NCBI GenBank assembly: GCA_022709775.1
Contig: JAKLIE010000073.1
Span: 1-7,539 of the forward strand
Length of the DNA: 7,539 nucleotides
Direction: 5' to 3'
Source of the DNA: Pseudomonadota bacterium
GTDB lineage: Bacteria; Pseudomonadota; Gammaproteobacteria; Burkholderiales; Casimicrobiaceae
The position numbers were made by a program, and so were the translations under genes. The notes under the pieces are model-generated. The model had not been told where the DNA came from, did not search any database, and was given only the letters and a program-made list of their open reading frames with translations. How positions within the stretch are numbered: position 1 is the stretch's first letter; every line of letters starts with the position of its first letter. This document shows positions 1-6,381 of this stretch, in pieces.

Positions 1-29
1 AGCGCGTTCACCAAAGAGCAAAGGTTGAC

Positions 30-410
30 ATGGCTGGCCTGAATTCCGACACCCCGATTCCCACCGAGATCAAACTGCACCAGAAGTCGCGGATTCTCGA
101 GCTAGCGTTTGAGAACGGCGAACGCTTTGAGCTCAGCTACGAGTTCCTGCGCGTATTCACGCCGTCCGCCGAAGCACGCGGGCACGCACCGGGTCAGGAG
201 ACCCTGCAGGTCGGCAAGCGCGCGGTCGGCATCTCGAGCGTCGAGTCGGTCGGCCACTATGCGATCCGGCCGACGTTCTCCGACGGCCACGACAGCGGCA
301 TCTACTCGTGGGACTACCTGTACGACCTGGGCGACCGCCAGGACGAGCTCTGGCAGCGCTACCTCGGCCGGCTCGAGCAGGCGGGCGCGTCGCGCGACGC
401 GAAGAAGTAG
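30..410 (+). CDS. DUF971 (GBBH-like N-terminal domain) protein
   Basis: This 126-residue soluble protein belongs to the DUF971 family, the domain also found at the N terminus of gamma-butyrobetaine hydroxylases. Visible family blocks are LSYEFLRVFTPSAEARGH (residues 35-52) and, at 75-101, the glycine/aromatic-rich block that begins GHYAIRPTFSDGHDSG and ends in SWDYLYDLG. It is one stand-alone domain with no oxygenase domain attached. Residues 110-126 form a charged tail. The start is supported by AAAGG at 20-24, five bases before ATG. The stop is seven bases before the next gene. In betaproteobacteria this gene commonly sits just before ubiE, so an iron- or quinone-related accessory role is possible, but no biochemical function can be read from the sequence. 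Family assignment is firm; function is open. Confidence 0.9.
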   Translation: MAGLNSDTPIPTEIKLHQKSRILELAFENGERFELSYEFLRVFTPSAEARGHAPGQETLQVGKRAVGISSVESVGHYAIRPTFSDGHDSGIYSWDYLYDLGDRQDELWQRYLGRLEQAGASRDAKK

Positions 411-417
411 GCCCGCG

Positions 418-588
418 ATGCCCAAGACGCTCGCGATCGGCCTCGGAACGGTGTGCATCGTCGCAGCCGTGCTGCTCTTCGCCTCGGGGCACGTGGCGGC
501 CGGGATCGTCGCGGCGGTCGCCGGCACGGCGTTCGACCTGCTGTTCGTGAAGGCGCTGCGCGACGAGCGCGCGGCGAGGAAGTCGTGA
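418..588 (+). CDS. Small two-segment membrane protein
   Basis: I do not recognise a family for this 56-residue ORF. It has two hydrophobic stretches, about residues 5-24 ([20 protein letters not shown]) and 25-46 (from HVAAG to the LLFVKAL end). A basic, charged C-terminal tail ([12 protein letters not shown]) should lie on the cytoplasmic side. This is consistent with a small helical-hairpin inner-membrane protein. ATG is 7 nt after the stop of the DUF971 gene, with only a weak AGG at 409-411 as ribosome binding site. The stop overlaps the GTG start of ubiE by 4 nt (GTGA at 585-588), which suggests it is a real translated gene coupled to ubiE and not a chance ORF. A role as a small membrane partner for the quinone enzymes is inference from position only. 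Confidence 0.68.
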   Translation: MPKTLAIGLGTVCIVAAVLLFASGHVAAGIVAAVAGTAFDLLFVKALRDERAARKS

Positions 589-1319
589 CCGACCCCGTCG
601 ACTTCGGCTACGAGCGCGTCGCGCCCGACGAGAAGACGCGCCGCGTGCGCGGCGTCTTCGAGTCCGTCGCGGGCAGCTACGACCTGATGAACGACCTGAT
701 GTCGGGCGGGCTGCACCGGCTCTGGAAGCGCTACGCGGTGGGCGTCGCCGCCGTGCGCGAGGGCGCCCGCGTGCTCGACCTGGCCGGCGGCACCGGCGAC
801 CTGGCGCGCCTGTTCGCGAAGGCGGCGGGCGCCACGGGACGCGTCGTGCTCACCGACATCAACCACGCGATGCTCGCCGAGGGGCGCGACAAGCTGCTCG
901 ACGCCGGCAGACCGCTGCCCGTCGCGCAGTGCGACGCCGAGGCGCTGCCGTTCCCCGACCGCTCGTTCGACGTCGTCTCGATCGGCTTCGGGCTTCGCAA
1001 CGTGACGCACAAGGAAAATGCGCTCGCCGAGATGCGCCGGGTCCTCGTCCCGGGCGGTGTCGCGCTGGTCCTCGAGTTCTCGAAGGTCGCGTCCCCGCTC
1101 GCCCCCGCCTACGACTGGTACTCGTTCAACGTGCTGCCGAAGATCGGAAGGCTGGTCGCCGGCGACGAAGCGAGCTATCGTTACCTCGCCGAGTCGATCC
1201 GCATGCACCCGGACCAGGAAGCGCTGAAGGCGATGATGGAACAAGCCGGCTTCGATTCGGTCGAATACCACAACCTCACCGCGGGCGTGGTCGCGCTGCA
1301 CGTCGGGCGCGTCTACTGA
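585..1319 (+). CDS. ubiE: UbiE, ubiquinone/menaquinone C-methyltransferase
   Basis: This is a class I S-adenosylmethionine-dependent methyltransferase of 244 residues, close to the usual length of about 250. The family adds the ring C-methyl group in ubiquinone synthesis (demethoxy intermediate to its 3-methyl form) and also methylates demethylmenaquinone where present. Visible evidence: the first UbiE signature around residues 32-48 ([17 protein letters not shown]), SAM motif [13 protein letters not shown] (63-74), the D-I-N acidic loop (91-93), [11 protein letters not shown] (115-125), and [15 protein letters not shown] (152-166). In that second signature a Val sits where Lys/Arg is usual. 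The C-terminal [10 protein letters not shown] and [16 protein letters not shown] blocks are intact. GTG at 585 is chosen because the protein then begins just before the conserved FGY and EK segment; GAGGA at 576-580 is the likely ribosome binding site. It overlaps the preceding gene by 4 nt. Confidence 0.97.
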   Translation: MTDPVDFGYERVAPDEKTRRVRGVFESVAGSYDLMNDLMSGGLHRLWKRYAVGVAAVREGARVLDLAGGTGDLARLFAKAAGATGRVVLTDINHAMLAEGRDKLLDAGRPLPVAQCDAEALPFPDRSFDVVSIGFGLRNVTHKENALAEMRRVLVPGGVALVLEFSKVASPLAPAYDWYSFNVLPKIGRLVAGDEASYRYLAESIRMHPDQEALKAMMEQAGFDSVEYHNLTAGVVALHVGRVY

Positions 1320-1329
1320 TCCCGGAAGA

Positions 1330-1365
1330 GGCCGCGGGGCGCGGCCGTCGGGCGGCGCGCCCTTT
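1330..1365 (+). terminator. Tandem GC hairpins after ubiE (weak terminator or attenuator)
   Basis: Two perfect stem-loops lie side by side in the 77-nt gap after ubiE. The first is GGCCGCG (1330-1336), loop GGG, CGCGGCC (1340-1346). The second is GGGCG (1350-1354), loop GCG, CGCCC (1358-1362), directly followed by TTT and then a C run. Three T residues are too few for a strong intrinsic terminator, so partial termination, mRNA end protection or uncoupling of the downstream pair are all possible. The hairpins are seen directly; their effect is inferred. Confidence 0.45.
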
Positions 1366-1396
1366 CCCCCAACCTGCCGGAGCACCGGAGCCCATC

Positions 1397-2362
1397 GTGA
1401 AACACCTCGTCACAGCCGCATTCGTTGCCGTCGCCGCCGCGCTCGTGGCCGCGGTCCCCGCCGATGCCGCCCGCCTCGGGGGCGGCAAGAGCCTGGGCGC
1501 GCAGCGCCAGAGCATCGCCCCGAGCAAGCCCGACGCCCCCGCGTCGGGAACGACGACGAACGCGGCCCCCGCGACGGCACCCGGCGCGGGTCCCGCCGGC
1601 AATCCGGTGATGCCGCCGTCCGCAGGCGCGACCGCCGCCGCGAAGCCCGGCATGGCGGGCGCCGCCGCGCCGGCGGGCGCGTCCCGCTGGCTCGGGCCGG
1701 TCGCGGGTCTCGCCGCGGGTCTCGGCCTCGCCGCGCTCGCGTCGCACCTGGGCTTCTCGGAAGAACTCGCCAGCTTCCTACTGATCGCCCTGCTGGCCGT
1801 CGGCGTGATCGTCGTCGTGCGCCTCGCCATGTCGCGGCGCGCGCCTGCCCGCGCGCCGATGCCCTATGCGGGCGCCGGCGCCGGCCTCGGCGCGACGCCG
1901 GGCGGCTACGAGACGCAGGTGCCGCCGCCCTCGAGCTTCGAGCCGGTGTTCGGCGGTGCGAAGGGCGCCAGTTGCAAGGTGCGCAGCGTTCCCGCCGGCT
2001 TCGACGCCGCCGGTTTCGCCCGTGAAGCGCGCAAGCAGTTCCTCGCCGTGCAGGCCGCGCACGACCGCAACGACACGAAGGCGCTCGCCGACGTGATGAC
2101 GCCGGAGCTCCACCGCGAGATCGTCCGCGAGATGGATGCGAGCGGCGCCGCGCGCCCGACCGAGATCGTCGACGTCGCCGCCGAGGTCGTGGATGTCGCG
2201 ACCGAGGCCGGCAACCACTGGGCGAGCGTCCGCTTCACCGGGACCGCCCGCGAAGGCGGCGTGAACGAGCCCTTCGACGAGGTGTGGAACCTCGTGAAGC
2301 CGGTCGACGGCAGCACCGGCTGGCTCGTCGCCGGGATCCAGCAGCAGGTGATGCCCTCGTGA
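1397..2362 (+). CDS. Tim44-like domain protein, exported/membrane-anchored
   Basis: This 321-residue protein has a C-terminal Tim44-like domain. A signal peptide is clear (residues 1-24, MKHL then an Ala/Val core ending PADA before ARLGGG). The RLGGGKSLG motif at 26-34 is typical of bacterial Tim44-like proteins. Residues 36-95 are a low-complexity Ala/Pro/Gly linker. Hydrophobic segments lie at about 98-119 and 125-144, the second ending in the basic RLAMSRR stop-transfer. The Tim44-like fold covers about 198-318 (VPAGFDAAGFAREARKQF, then LADVMTPELHREI, ending in WLVAGIQQ). The GTG start has GGAG at 1387-1390 six bases upstream. Mitochondrial Tim44 tethers the import motor; the bacterial relatives are poorly understood. 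Its place between ubiE and ubiJ suggests a membrane scaffold linked to quinone synthesis, which is inference. It ends in a GTGA overlap with ubiJ. Confidence 0.9.
   Translation: MKHLVTAAFVAVAAALVAAVPADAARLGGGKSLGAQRQSIAPSKPDAPASGTTTNAAPATAPGAGPAGNPVMPPSAGATAAAKPGMAGAAAPAGASRWLGPVAGLAAGLGLAALASHLGFSEELASFLLIALLAVGVIVVVRLAMSRRAPARAPMPYAGAGAGLGATPGGYETQVPPPSSFEPVFGGAKGASCKVRSVPAGFDAAGFAREARKQFLAVQAAHDRNDTKALADVMTPELHREIVREMDASGAARPTEIVDVAAEVVDVATEAGNHWASVRFTGTAREGGVNEPFDEVWNLVKPVDGSTGWLVAGIQQQVMPS
2346..2351 (+). promoter_or_regulatory. Shine-Dalgarno site fixing the ubiJ start
   Basis: AGGTGA is fully complementary to UCACCU in the 3' end of 16S rRNA and lies seven bases before GTG at 2359. 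It sits inside the last codons of the Tim44-like gene. It supports the GTG overlap start for ubiJ over the longer open frame that begins further upstream. Confidence 0.6.
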
Positions 2363-2973
2363 CCCGGGGGAAGTCCCCCGCGGCGCTCGCCGCGGGGGTC
2401 GTCAACCGGACGCTGGCCGGCGAGCACTGGGCGCGCGAGAAGCTCGCGGCGCACGCCGGCAAGATCTTCGCGCTCGAATCGGGACCGCTTTCCGCCAGCT
2501 ACGCGATAGGCGACGACGGCTCGCTCGCCGTCGCGGCGGCGGGGGCCGCGCCGTCGGTGACGCTCGCCGTCTCCCCGCTCGCGCTGCCCGTGCTCGCGGC
2601 GGACCCGCTGCGCTGGCCGTCGCTCGTCAGCGGCGAGGGAGACCCGAAGCTCGCCGCGGCGATCGAGGAGCTCGCGTCGACGTTCCCGTGGTTCGTCGAG
2701 CGCGCCTTCGCCGCCGCGCTCGGGCCTGTCGTGGGCCAGAAGGTCGCCGATGCGGGCAGGACGCTCCTGTCGATCCCGGGCGAGATCTCGCGCCGCGCTG
2801 CGGGGAGCCTCGGCGACTTCGCGGGGGAATCCGACCTCGTCGCGTCGCGGGGCGAGCTCGAGACGCTCGCCAGGGGGACCGCCGACGTCGAGGCGCGCCG
2901 GGAGGCGCTCGCCGCCCGCGTCGAGAGGCTCGAATCCGGCATTGAACACGGGCGCCGTCCGAAGGTAACGTAG
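2359..2973 (+). CDS. ubiJ: UbiJ, SCP2-domain ubiquinone biosynthesis accessory factor
   Basis: This 204-residue protein matches the UbiJ layout, which is about 200 residues. An SCP2-type lipid-binding domain covers about residues 12-105, followed by an amphipathic and coiled-coil C terminus (about 163-195, ELETLARGTADVEARREAL onward). Family landmarks are the strand containing LSASYAIGDDGSLAV (44-58), the WPSLVSGEGDPKLAAAIEEL stretch (86-105), and FPWFVERAFAAALGPVVGQK (109-128), which corresponds to the conserved region after the SCP2 fold. UbiJ acts with UbiK as a scaffold and lipid carrier in the cytosolic Ubi complex that modifies the quinone head group. The start overlaps the Tim44 stop by 4 nt. 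The early codons form long GC hairpins. UbiB, which normally follows, is not present. No terminator with a T tract follows. Confidence 0.88.
   Translation: MTRGKSPAALAAGVVNRTLAGEHWAREKLAAHAGKIFALESGPLSASYAIGDDGSLAVAAAGAAPSVTLAVSPLALPVLAADPLRWPSLVSGEGDPKLAAAIEELASTFPWFVERAFAAALGPVVGQKVADAGRTLLSIPGEISRRAAGSLGDFAGESDLVASRGELETLARGTADVEARREALAARVERLESGIEHGRRPKVT
2365..2398 (+). promoter_or_regulatory. Mutually exclusive hairpins in the first codons of ubiJ
   Basis: CCCCCGCGGCG (2375-2385) and CGCCGCGGGGG (2388-2398) are an 11-bp perfect inverted repeat around a CT centre (realistically a 10-bp stem with a 4-nt loop). The same C run can instead pair with CGGGGG (2365-2370) across an AAGT loop. 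The two folds exclude each other and cover about codons 3-14, within the ribosome footprint of the GTG start. The pairing is seen directly. Control of ubiJ translation is inference; strong GC coding bias may favour such repeats. Confidence 0.4.
2942..2971 (+). promoter_or_regulatory. Possible weak promoter for the STAND regulator
   Basis: TTGAAC (2942-2947) and TAACGT (2966-2971), spaced by 18 bases, are poor sigma-70-like boxes (4/6 and 3/6 matches). They sit in a relatively AT-rich patch at the end of ubiJ. The regulator has no other visible promoter in the 37-nt gap, so it may instead be read through from the ubi operon. Confidence 0.2.
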
Positions 2974-3009
2974 CGGGCTTCGCGGGTCGTCGGCCCGCAT
3001 CCGGCCCGC
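2973..3009 (+). repeat. Hairpin and GGCCCGC direct repeats before the STAND gene
   Basis: GCGGGC (2973-2978) and GCGGG (2982-2986) can each pair with the GCCCGC/CCCGC at 2993-2998. The heptamer GGCCCGC recurs at 2992-2998 and 3003-3009, immediately before the ATG. No Shine-Dalgarno sequence is visible here, so translation of the large regulator may be poor or structure-dependent. The repeat is real; a regulatory role is conjecture. Confidence 0.35.
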
Positions 3010-3010
3010 C

Positions 3011-6000
3011 ATGAAGAACGTTCCCACGCTCGCCAAGTTCAGCCGGCCGCGGCTCTACGCGGTCGTCAAGCGCGAGCGCCTGTTCCGCGCCCTCGACGAG
3101 GCGCGCTCGCACCCGATCCTGTACATCGCCGGCCCGCCCGGCGCCGGCAAGTCGACGCTAGTCGCGAGCTGGCTCGAGGCGAGGCGCGCGCCGGGCCTGT
3201 GGTTCCAGGCGGACATCGGCGACAGCGATCCCGCGACGTTCTTCCACTACCTCGCCACGGCCGGCGCCACGCTCGGCGCCCGCGGCGCGCGCAAGGCGGG
3301 CTCGCTGCCGCGCTGGAACCCCGGCTACGCGAACGACCTCGCGGCGTTCACGCGCCGGTTCCTGCGCGAATTCTTCGCGCTGTTCCCCGCCGGCTCGGTC
3401 TTCGTCGTCGACAACTTCCACGAGGCCGCGGGCGCGCCCGAGTGGCGGCAGGCGTTCGCCGACGGGCTTCTCGAGCTGCCGGCGGGGCTCAACATCGTGT
3501 TCCTCTCGCGCGTCGATCCGCCTCCCGAGATGAGCCGGCTGCTCGCGTCGCAGGCGATGGTGCAGCTCGGCTGGGAGGCACTGCGCTTCACCGCCGACGA
3601 GGCGGCGGCGGTCGTCGGCCGCGTCGGCGAGACGCCCGCGATCGTCGACGCGATCCACCGCGCGAGCGGCGGCTGGGTCGCCGGGCTCGTGCTGATGCGC
3701 GAGCACCTCGCGCGCCTGTCGGCGGCCGACGCCGGCGCGCTCCGCGACTCGGCGTCGCTCGACGACAGCCGCGAGGCGGTGTTCACCTACTTCACCGGCG
3801 AGATCTTCGCCCGCGCGCGGCCCGAGAACCGGCGAACGCTCATGCTCGCCGCGCTGCTGCCGTCGGTCACGGCGGCGGACGCCGAGGCGCTCTCGGGCAA
3901 TGCCGACGCGCACCGCCTCTTCGAGCACCTCTACCGACGCCACCTGTTCGTCGATCGGCGCCGCGCCGGCGAGCGAAGCGTCTATCACTTTCACGCGCTC
4001 TTCCGCGAGTTCCTGCTCGCCGAGGGCCGCACGCGCCTTCCCGCCGACGAGCGGCACGCCGCGCTCGCGCGTGCGGCCGAGCTCGTGCTCGAGCGCGGCG
4101 ACATCGACGCCGCGGCGGCGCTCTACCGGACCGCCGGCGCGTGGCGCGAGCTCGCGGCGCTCGCGCGGGACGCGTCGATGCAGCTGATCGGCGAGGGTCG
4201 CCACGACACGCTGCGCGAATGGATCGACTCGCTCCCGTCCGACGTGCGGGAGGGCGAACCCGCGCTCGTCTACGCGCTCGGGCTGACGCACGTCTACGGC
4301 AAGCCTTCGCGCGCGAAGGCGCTGCTCGCGCGCGCGCACCATGCGTTCGCCGCCGCGGGCGACACGCGGCACGCGATGCTCGCCGCGGCGGCGTCGATCG
4401 ACTGCCATTACCACGAGTGGGCCGACTTCGCGCCGCTCGACCGCTGGATCGGCGTGCTCGAGCGCGGCCTCTCGGAGCCGAACGTCCTCCAGTCGCCGGC
4501 CGAGGAGCTGCGCGTGCGGGCGAGCCTCCTGCTCGCGCTGCTGTTCCGCCAGCCGTCGCACCCGGATCTGATGGCGCACGCTCGGGCGGTGGCGGCGCTG
4601 CTGGCGAGCCGGGAGATCGCCGGCGCGCCGGTGAACGTGCGCATGAGCGCCGCGTCGGTGCTGTTCAACTTCTACAACTGGGCGACGAAGGGCGAGTCGG
4701 CGGACGCGCTGATCGCGCTCGCGCTGCCGTGGCTCGACGACCCGCAGGCGACGCCGCTGAGCCGCGTCTGGTTCCTCGTCCACCTCGCGTTCCACGAGCA
4801 GATCACGCGTCAGTACACGCGGGCGCGGAAGCGCATGGCGGAGGCCGAGGCGATCGCGCGCGAGCACGGACTCTCCTCGGTGCTGTTCGAGATCTACCAC
4901 GCCGACGTGAGCGCCGCGTCGGCAGCGCGCGACGTCGCGGGCGCGAAGGTCGCGCTCGAGCGCCTGCAGTCGGTGCTCAACCCCGCGCGGAGGATGGACG
5001 TCGCCTATTTCAGGCACCAGGAGGCCGCACTCCTGCTGATCTCGGGACGGCCGCAGGAAGCCGCCGCGGCGTCGCGCGAGGCGGTCGAGATCGGCCGCGA
5101 GGCGGGACTGCCGGCGATGCAGCTGCCGCACCTGATGGTGCTGGGCGCGCACGCGCTCCTGGCGGCCGGTCGCCACGAGGAGGCGATCAACCGCTACGAG
5201 GAGGCGATCGCGCTCGCGGCGCCCGTCGACAAGCGGAGCTTCACCTACCACCGCGACCTCGCGCGCGCGCAGTTCGCGATCGCGAGGGGCAACGAGCCGG
5301 GGGCGGTCGCGATCCTCGCGAACCTGTTCGCCGCGTGCCGCGAGGCGAAGTTCTACGGCTTCATGCGGCAGGCGCCCGGGGACGTCGCCCGGCTCGTGGC
5401 ACTTGCCCTCGCCCACGGCGTCGAGACCGGGTACGCGCTCACGCTCGCGCGGATGCGGGTGCTGCCGGCACCCTCCCCCGACCTGGCCGAGTGGCCGTGG
5501 CCGCTCGCGATCAGGACCTTCGGCGCTTTCGAGCTCAGGCGCCACGGCGAGCCGGTCGTCTCGCGCGGCAAGGCGCAGAAGAAGCCGCTCGAGCTCCTTA
5601 AGGCGCTGATCGCCCACGGCGCGAAGCGCGTCGACGCGGCGATGCTGACCGCGCTCCTGTGGCCCGAGGCGGAAGGCGACGACGCGAAGGCGTCGTTCGA
5701 CAGCACGCTCTACCGGCTGCGCAGGCTCGTCGACGTCGAGGGAGCGATCGCGCTCTCCGAAGGCAAGCTGTCGCTCGACGCCGCGAGCGTCTGGGTCGAC
5801 GCCCTCGCGCTCGAGGCGCTGCTCGACGCCGAACCGGTTCCGGTCGAGCGCGTCCTCGCGCTGGCGCGGGGCGACTTTCTCGCCGACGAGGCGGCCCTGC
5901 CCTGGGCGGCGCGCGCGCGCGACCGCCTCAAGTCGCGGATGCTTCGCGCCGTGCTCGCCGAAGCGGAGAGGCGCGAAGCGCGCGGCGACCACGCCGCCGC

Positions 6001-6205
6001 GCGACCGCTCTACGAGGCCGCGCTCGAGCGCGACAACCTCGCCGAAGCCGTCTACCGGCGGCTGATGGTGTGCCAGCGCGAGCTCGGCGATGCCGCGGGC
6101 GCGATGCTGACCTACCGGCGCTGCCGCGACTTGCTGTCGATCGTCCTCGGTCGGTCCCCCGCGGCCGAGACCGAGGCGATCCGCCAGACGCTCGAGAGCG
6201 CCTGA
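3011..6205 (+). CDS. STAND-family ATPase transcriptional regulator with C-terminal SARP/BTAD domain
   Basis: This 1064-residue cytoplasmic regulator combines a MalT-like signal-transducing NTPase with a SARP-type DNA-binding pair. Domains in order: NTPase (about 20-340) with Walker A GPPGAGKST (41-49), Walker B VFVVDN (130-135), the FLSRVDPP sensor segment (164-171), SGGWVAGL (219-226) and the FHALFREFLL end of the winged-helix part (327-336); helical TPR-like repeats (about 345-815, clear at 676-736); OmpR-type winged helix (about 831-930, LAIRTFGAFELRRHG to the FDSTLYRLRRLVDVEG region); and BTAD TPRs (about 935-1062, RGDFLADE, YEAALERDNLAEAVYRRLM). The Walker B second acidic residue is Asn (N135). 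The ligand is unknown; by family analogy ATP binding plus an inducer would trigger oligomerisation and activation. ATG is the first possible start and precedes the expected FSRPRLYAVVKRERLF opening, but has no ribosome binding site. It lies where ubiB is usually found. Confidence 0.92.
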   Translation: MKNVPTLAKFSRPRLYAVVKRERLFRALDEARSHPILYIAGPPGAGKSTLVASWLEARRAPGLWFQADIGDSDPATFFHYLATAGATLGARGARKAGSLPRWNPGYANDLAAFTRRFLREFFALFPAGSVFVVDNFHEAAGAPEWRQAFADGLLELPAGLNIVFLSRVDPPPEMSRLLASQAMVQLGWEALRFTADEAAAVVGRVGETPAIVDAIHRASGGWVAGLVLMREHLARLSAADAGALRDSASLDDSREAVFTYFTGEIFARARPENRRTLMLAALLPSVTAADAEALSGNADAHRLFEHLYRRHLFVDRRRAGERSVYHFHALFREFLLAEGRTRLPADERHAALARAAELVLERGDIDAAAALYRTAGAWRELAALARDASMQLIGEGRHDTLREWIDSLPSDVREGEPALVYALGLTHVYGKPSRAKALLARAHHAFAAAGDTRHAMLAAAASIDCHYHEWADFAPLDRWIGVLERGLSEPNVLQSPAEELRVRASLLLALLFRQPSHPDLMAHARAVAALLASREIAGAPVNVRMSAASVLFNFYNWATKGESADALIALALPWLDDPQATPLSRVWFLVHLAFHEQITRQYTRARKRMAEAEAIAREHGLSSVLFEIYHADVSAASAARDVAGAKVALERLQSVLNPARRMDVAYFRHQEAALLLISGRPQEAAAASREAVEIGREAGLPAMQLPHLMVLGAHALLAAGRHEEAINRYEEAIALAAPVDKRSFTYHRDLARAQFAIARGNEPGAVAILANLFAACREAKFYGFMRQAPGDVARLVALALAHGVETGYALTLARMRVLPAPSPDLAEWPWPLAIRTFGAFELRRHGEPVVSRGKAQKKPLELLKALIAHGAKRVDAAMLTALLWPEAEGDDAKASFDSTLYRLRRLVDVEGAIALSEGKLSLDAASVWVDALALEALLDAEPVPVERVLALARGDFLADEAALPWAARARDRLKSRMLRAVLAEAERREARGDHAAARPLYEAALERDNLAEAVYRRLMVCQRELGDAAGAMLTYRRCRDLLSIVLGRSPAAETEAIRQTLESA

Positions 6206-6213
6206 CGGTCGTA

Positions 6214-6242
6214 CGAAGGCCCCCTCGCGGCCGGGGCCTTCG
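6214..6242 (+). terminator. Stem-loop after the STAND regulator gene
   Basis: CGAAGGCCCC (6214-6223) and GGGGCCTTCG (6233-6242) form a perfect 10-bp stem with a 9-nt loop, starting nine bases after the stop codon. No T tract follows, so it is either a T-less terminator or an mRNA 3'-end stabiliser. The loop GCGGCC (6227-6232) can alternatively pair with GGCCGC (6242-6247). Confidence 0.6.
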
Positions 6243-6271
6243 GCCGCGCCCGCGAGCCCGCTCCGAACGCC

Positions 6272-6290
6272 TCGGTCAGCGATCCGTCAG
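6272..6290 (+). repeat. 19-bp imperfect direct repeat, copy 1
   Basis: TCGGTCAGCGATCCGTCAG matches the copy at 6438-6456 at 16 of 19 positions. The two copies bracket the inverted repeats and the AT-rich island. The core GCGATCCG is not unique: it also occurs inside coding sequence at 261-268 and 6176-6183. Confidence 0.5.
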
Positions 6291-6362
6291 TCCCGTGCAA
6301 GCGCGGCGGCCGGATGCCGGCCGCAGTGCGACATCGCACCGCCGCAGGAGAGCTCACGGGAC
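6290..6362. repeat. Nested inverted-repeat element (candidate structured RNA or DNA site)
   Basis: Several perfect inverted repeats are stacked here. An outer 8-bp pair GTCCCGTG (6290-6297) / CACGGGAC (6355-6362) encloses GCGGCGG (6303-6309) / CCGCCGC (6339-6345). Inside are GTGCG / CGCAC (6326-6330 / 6335-6339) with loop ACAT, and GCGGCCGG / CCGGCCGC (6306-6313 / 6317-6324) with loop ATG. The last competes with the second helix, so two alternative folds exist. There is an unused AGGAG at 6346-6350. It could be a cis-acting RNA leader, a small RNA, or a DNA cruciform/protein site; I recognise no known family. Confidence 0.45.
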
Positions 6363-6381
6363 AATTAATATCGATTAATCA
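6362..6381. promoter_or_regulatory. Tandem 10-bp ATTAAT repeat (possible operator)
   Basis: CAATTAATAT (6362-6371) and CGATTAATCA (6372-6381) agree at 7 of 10 positions, placing two identical ATTAAT hexamers (6364-6369 and 6374-6379) one helical turn apart. SARP-type regulators are known to bind short direct repeats on one DNA face (typically 11-bp spacing), so this is a candidate site for such a protein. That link is inference. Confidence 0.35.

Noticed and set aside
25..30. TTGACA resembling a -35 box just before the first gene
   Set aside because: It overlaps the ATG start of the DUF971 gene, lies between its ribosome binding site and start, and has no -10 box downstream.
3199..5601. 800-residue plus-strand open frame in another frame of the STAND gene
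   Set aside because: Arg/Ala-rich composition with no recognisable motif; a shadow caused by the high GC content.
3158..5992. 944-residue open frame on the minus strand opposite the STAND gene
   Set aside because: It is extremely Arg/Glu/Val-rich and low in complexity, as expected for the antisense of GC-biased coding DNA, and the plus strand has clear domains throughout.
6215..6247. H-type pseudoknot formed by the loop of the 6214-6242 stem-loop and GGCCGC at 6242-6247
   Set aside because: No bases remain to span the first stem, so both helices cannot form together; they can only be alternatives.
6290..6362. Integron attC-like recombination site
   Set aside because: The inverted repeats lack the GTTRRRY / RYYYAAC core-site pattern, and no integrase or cassette genes are nearby.
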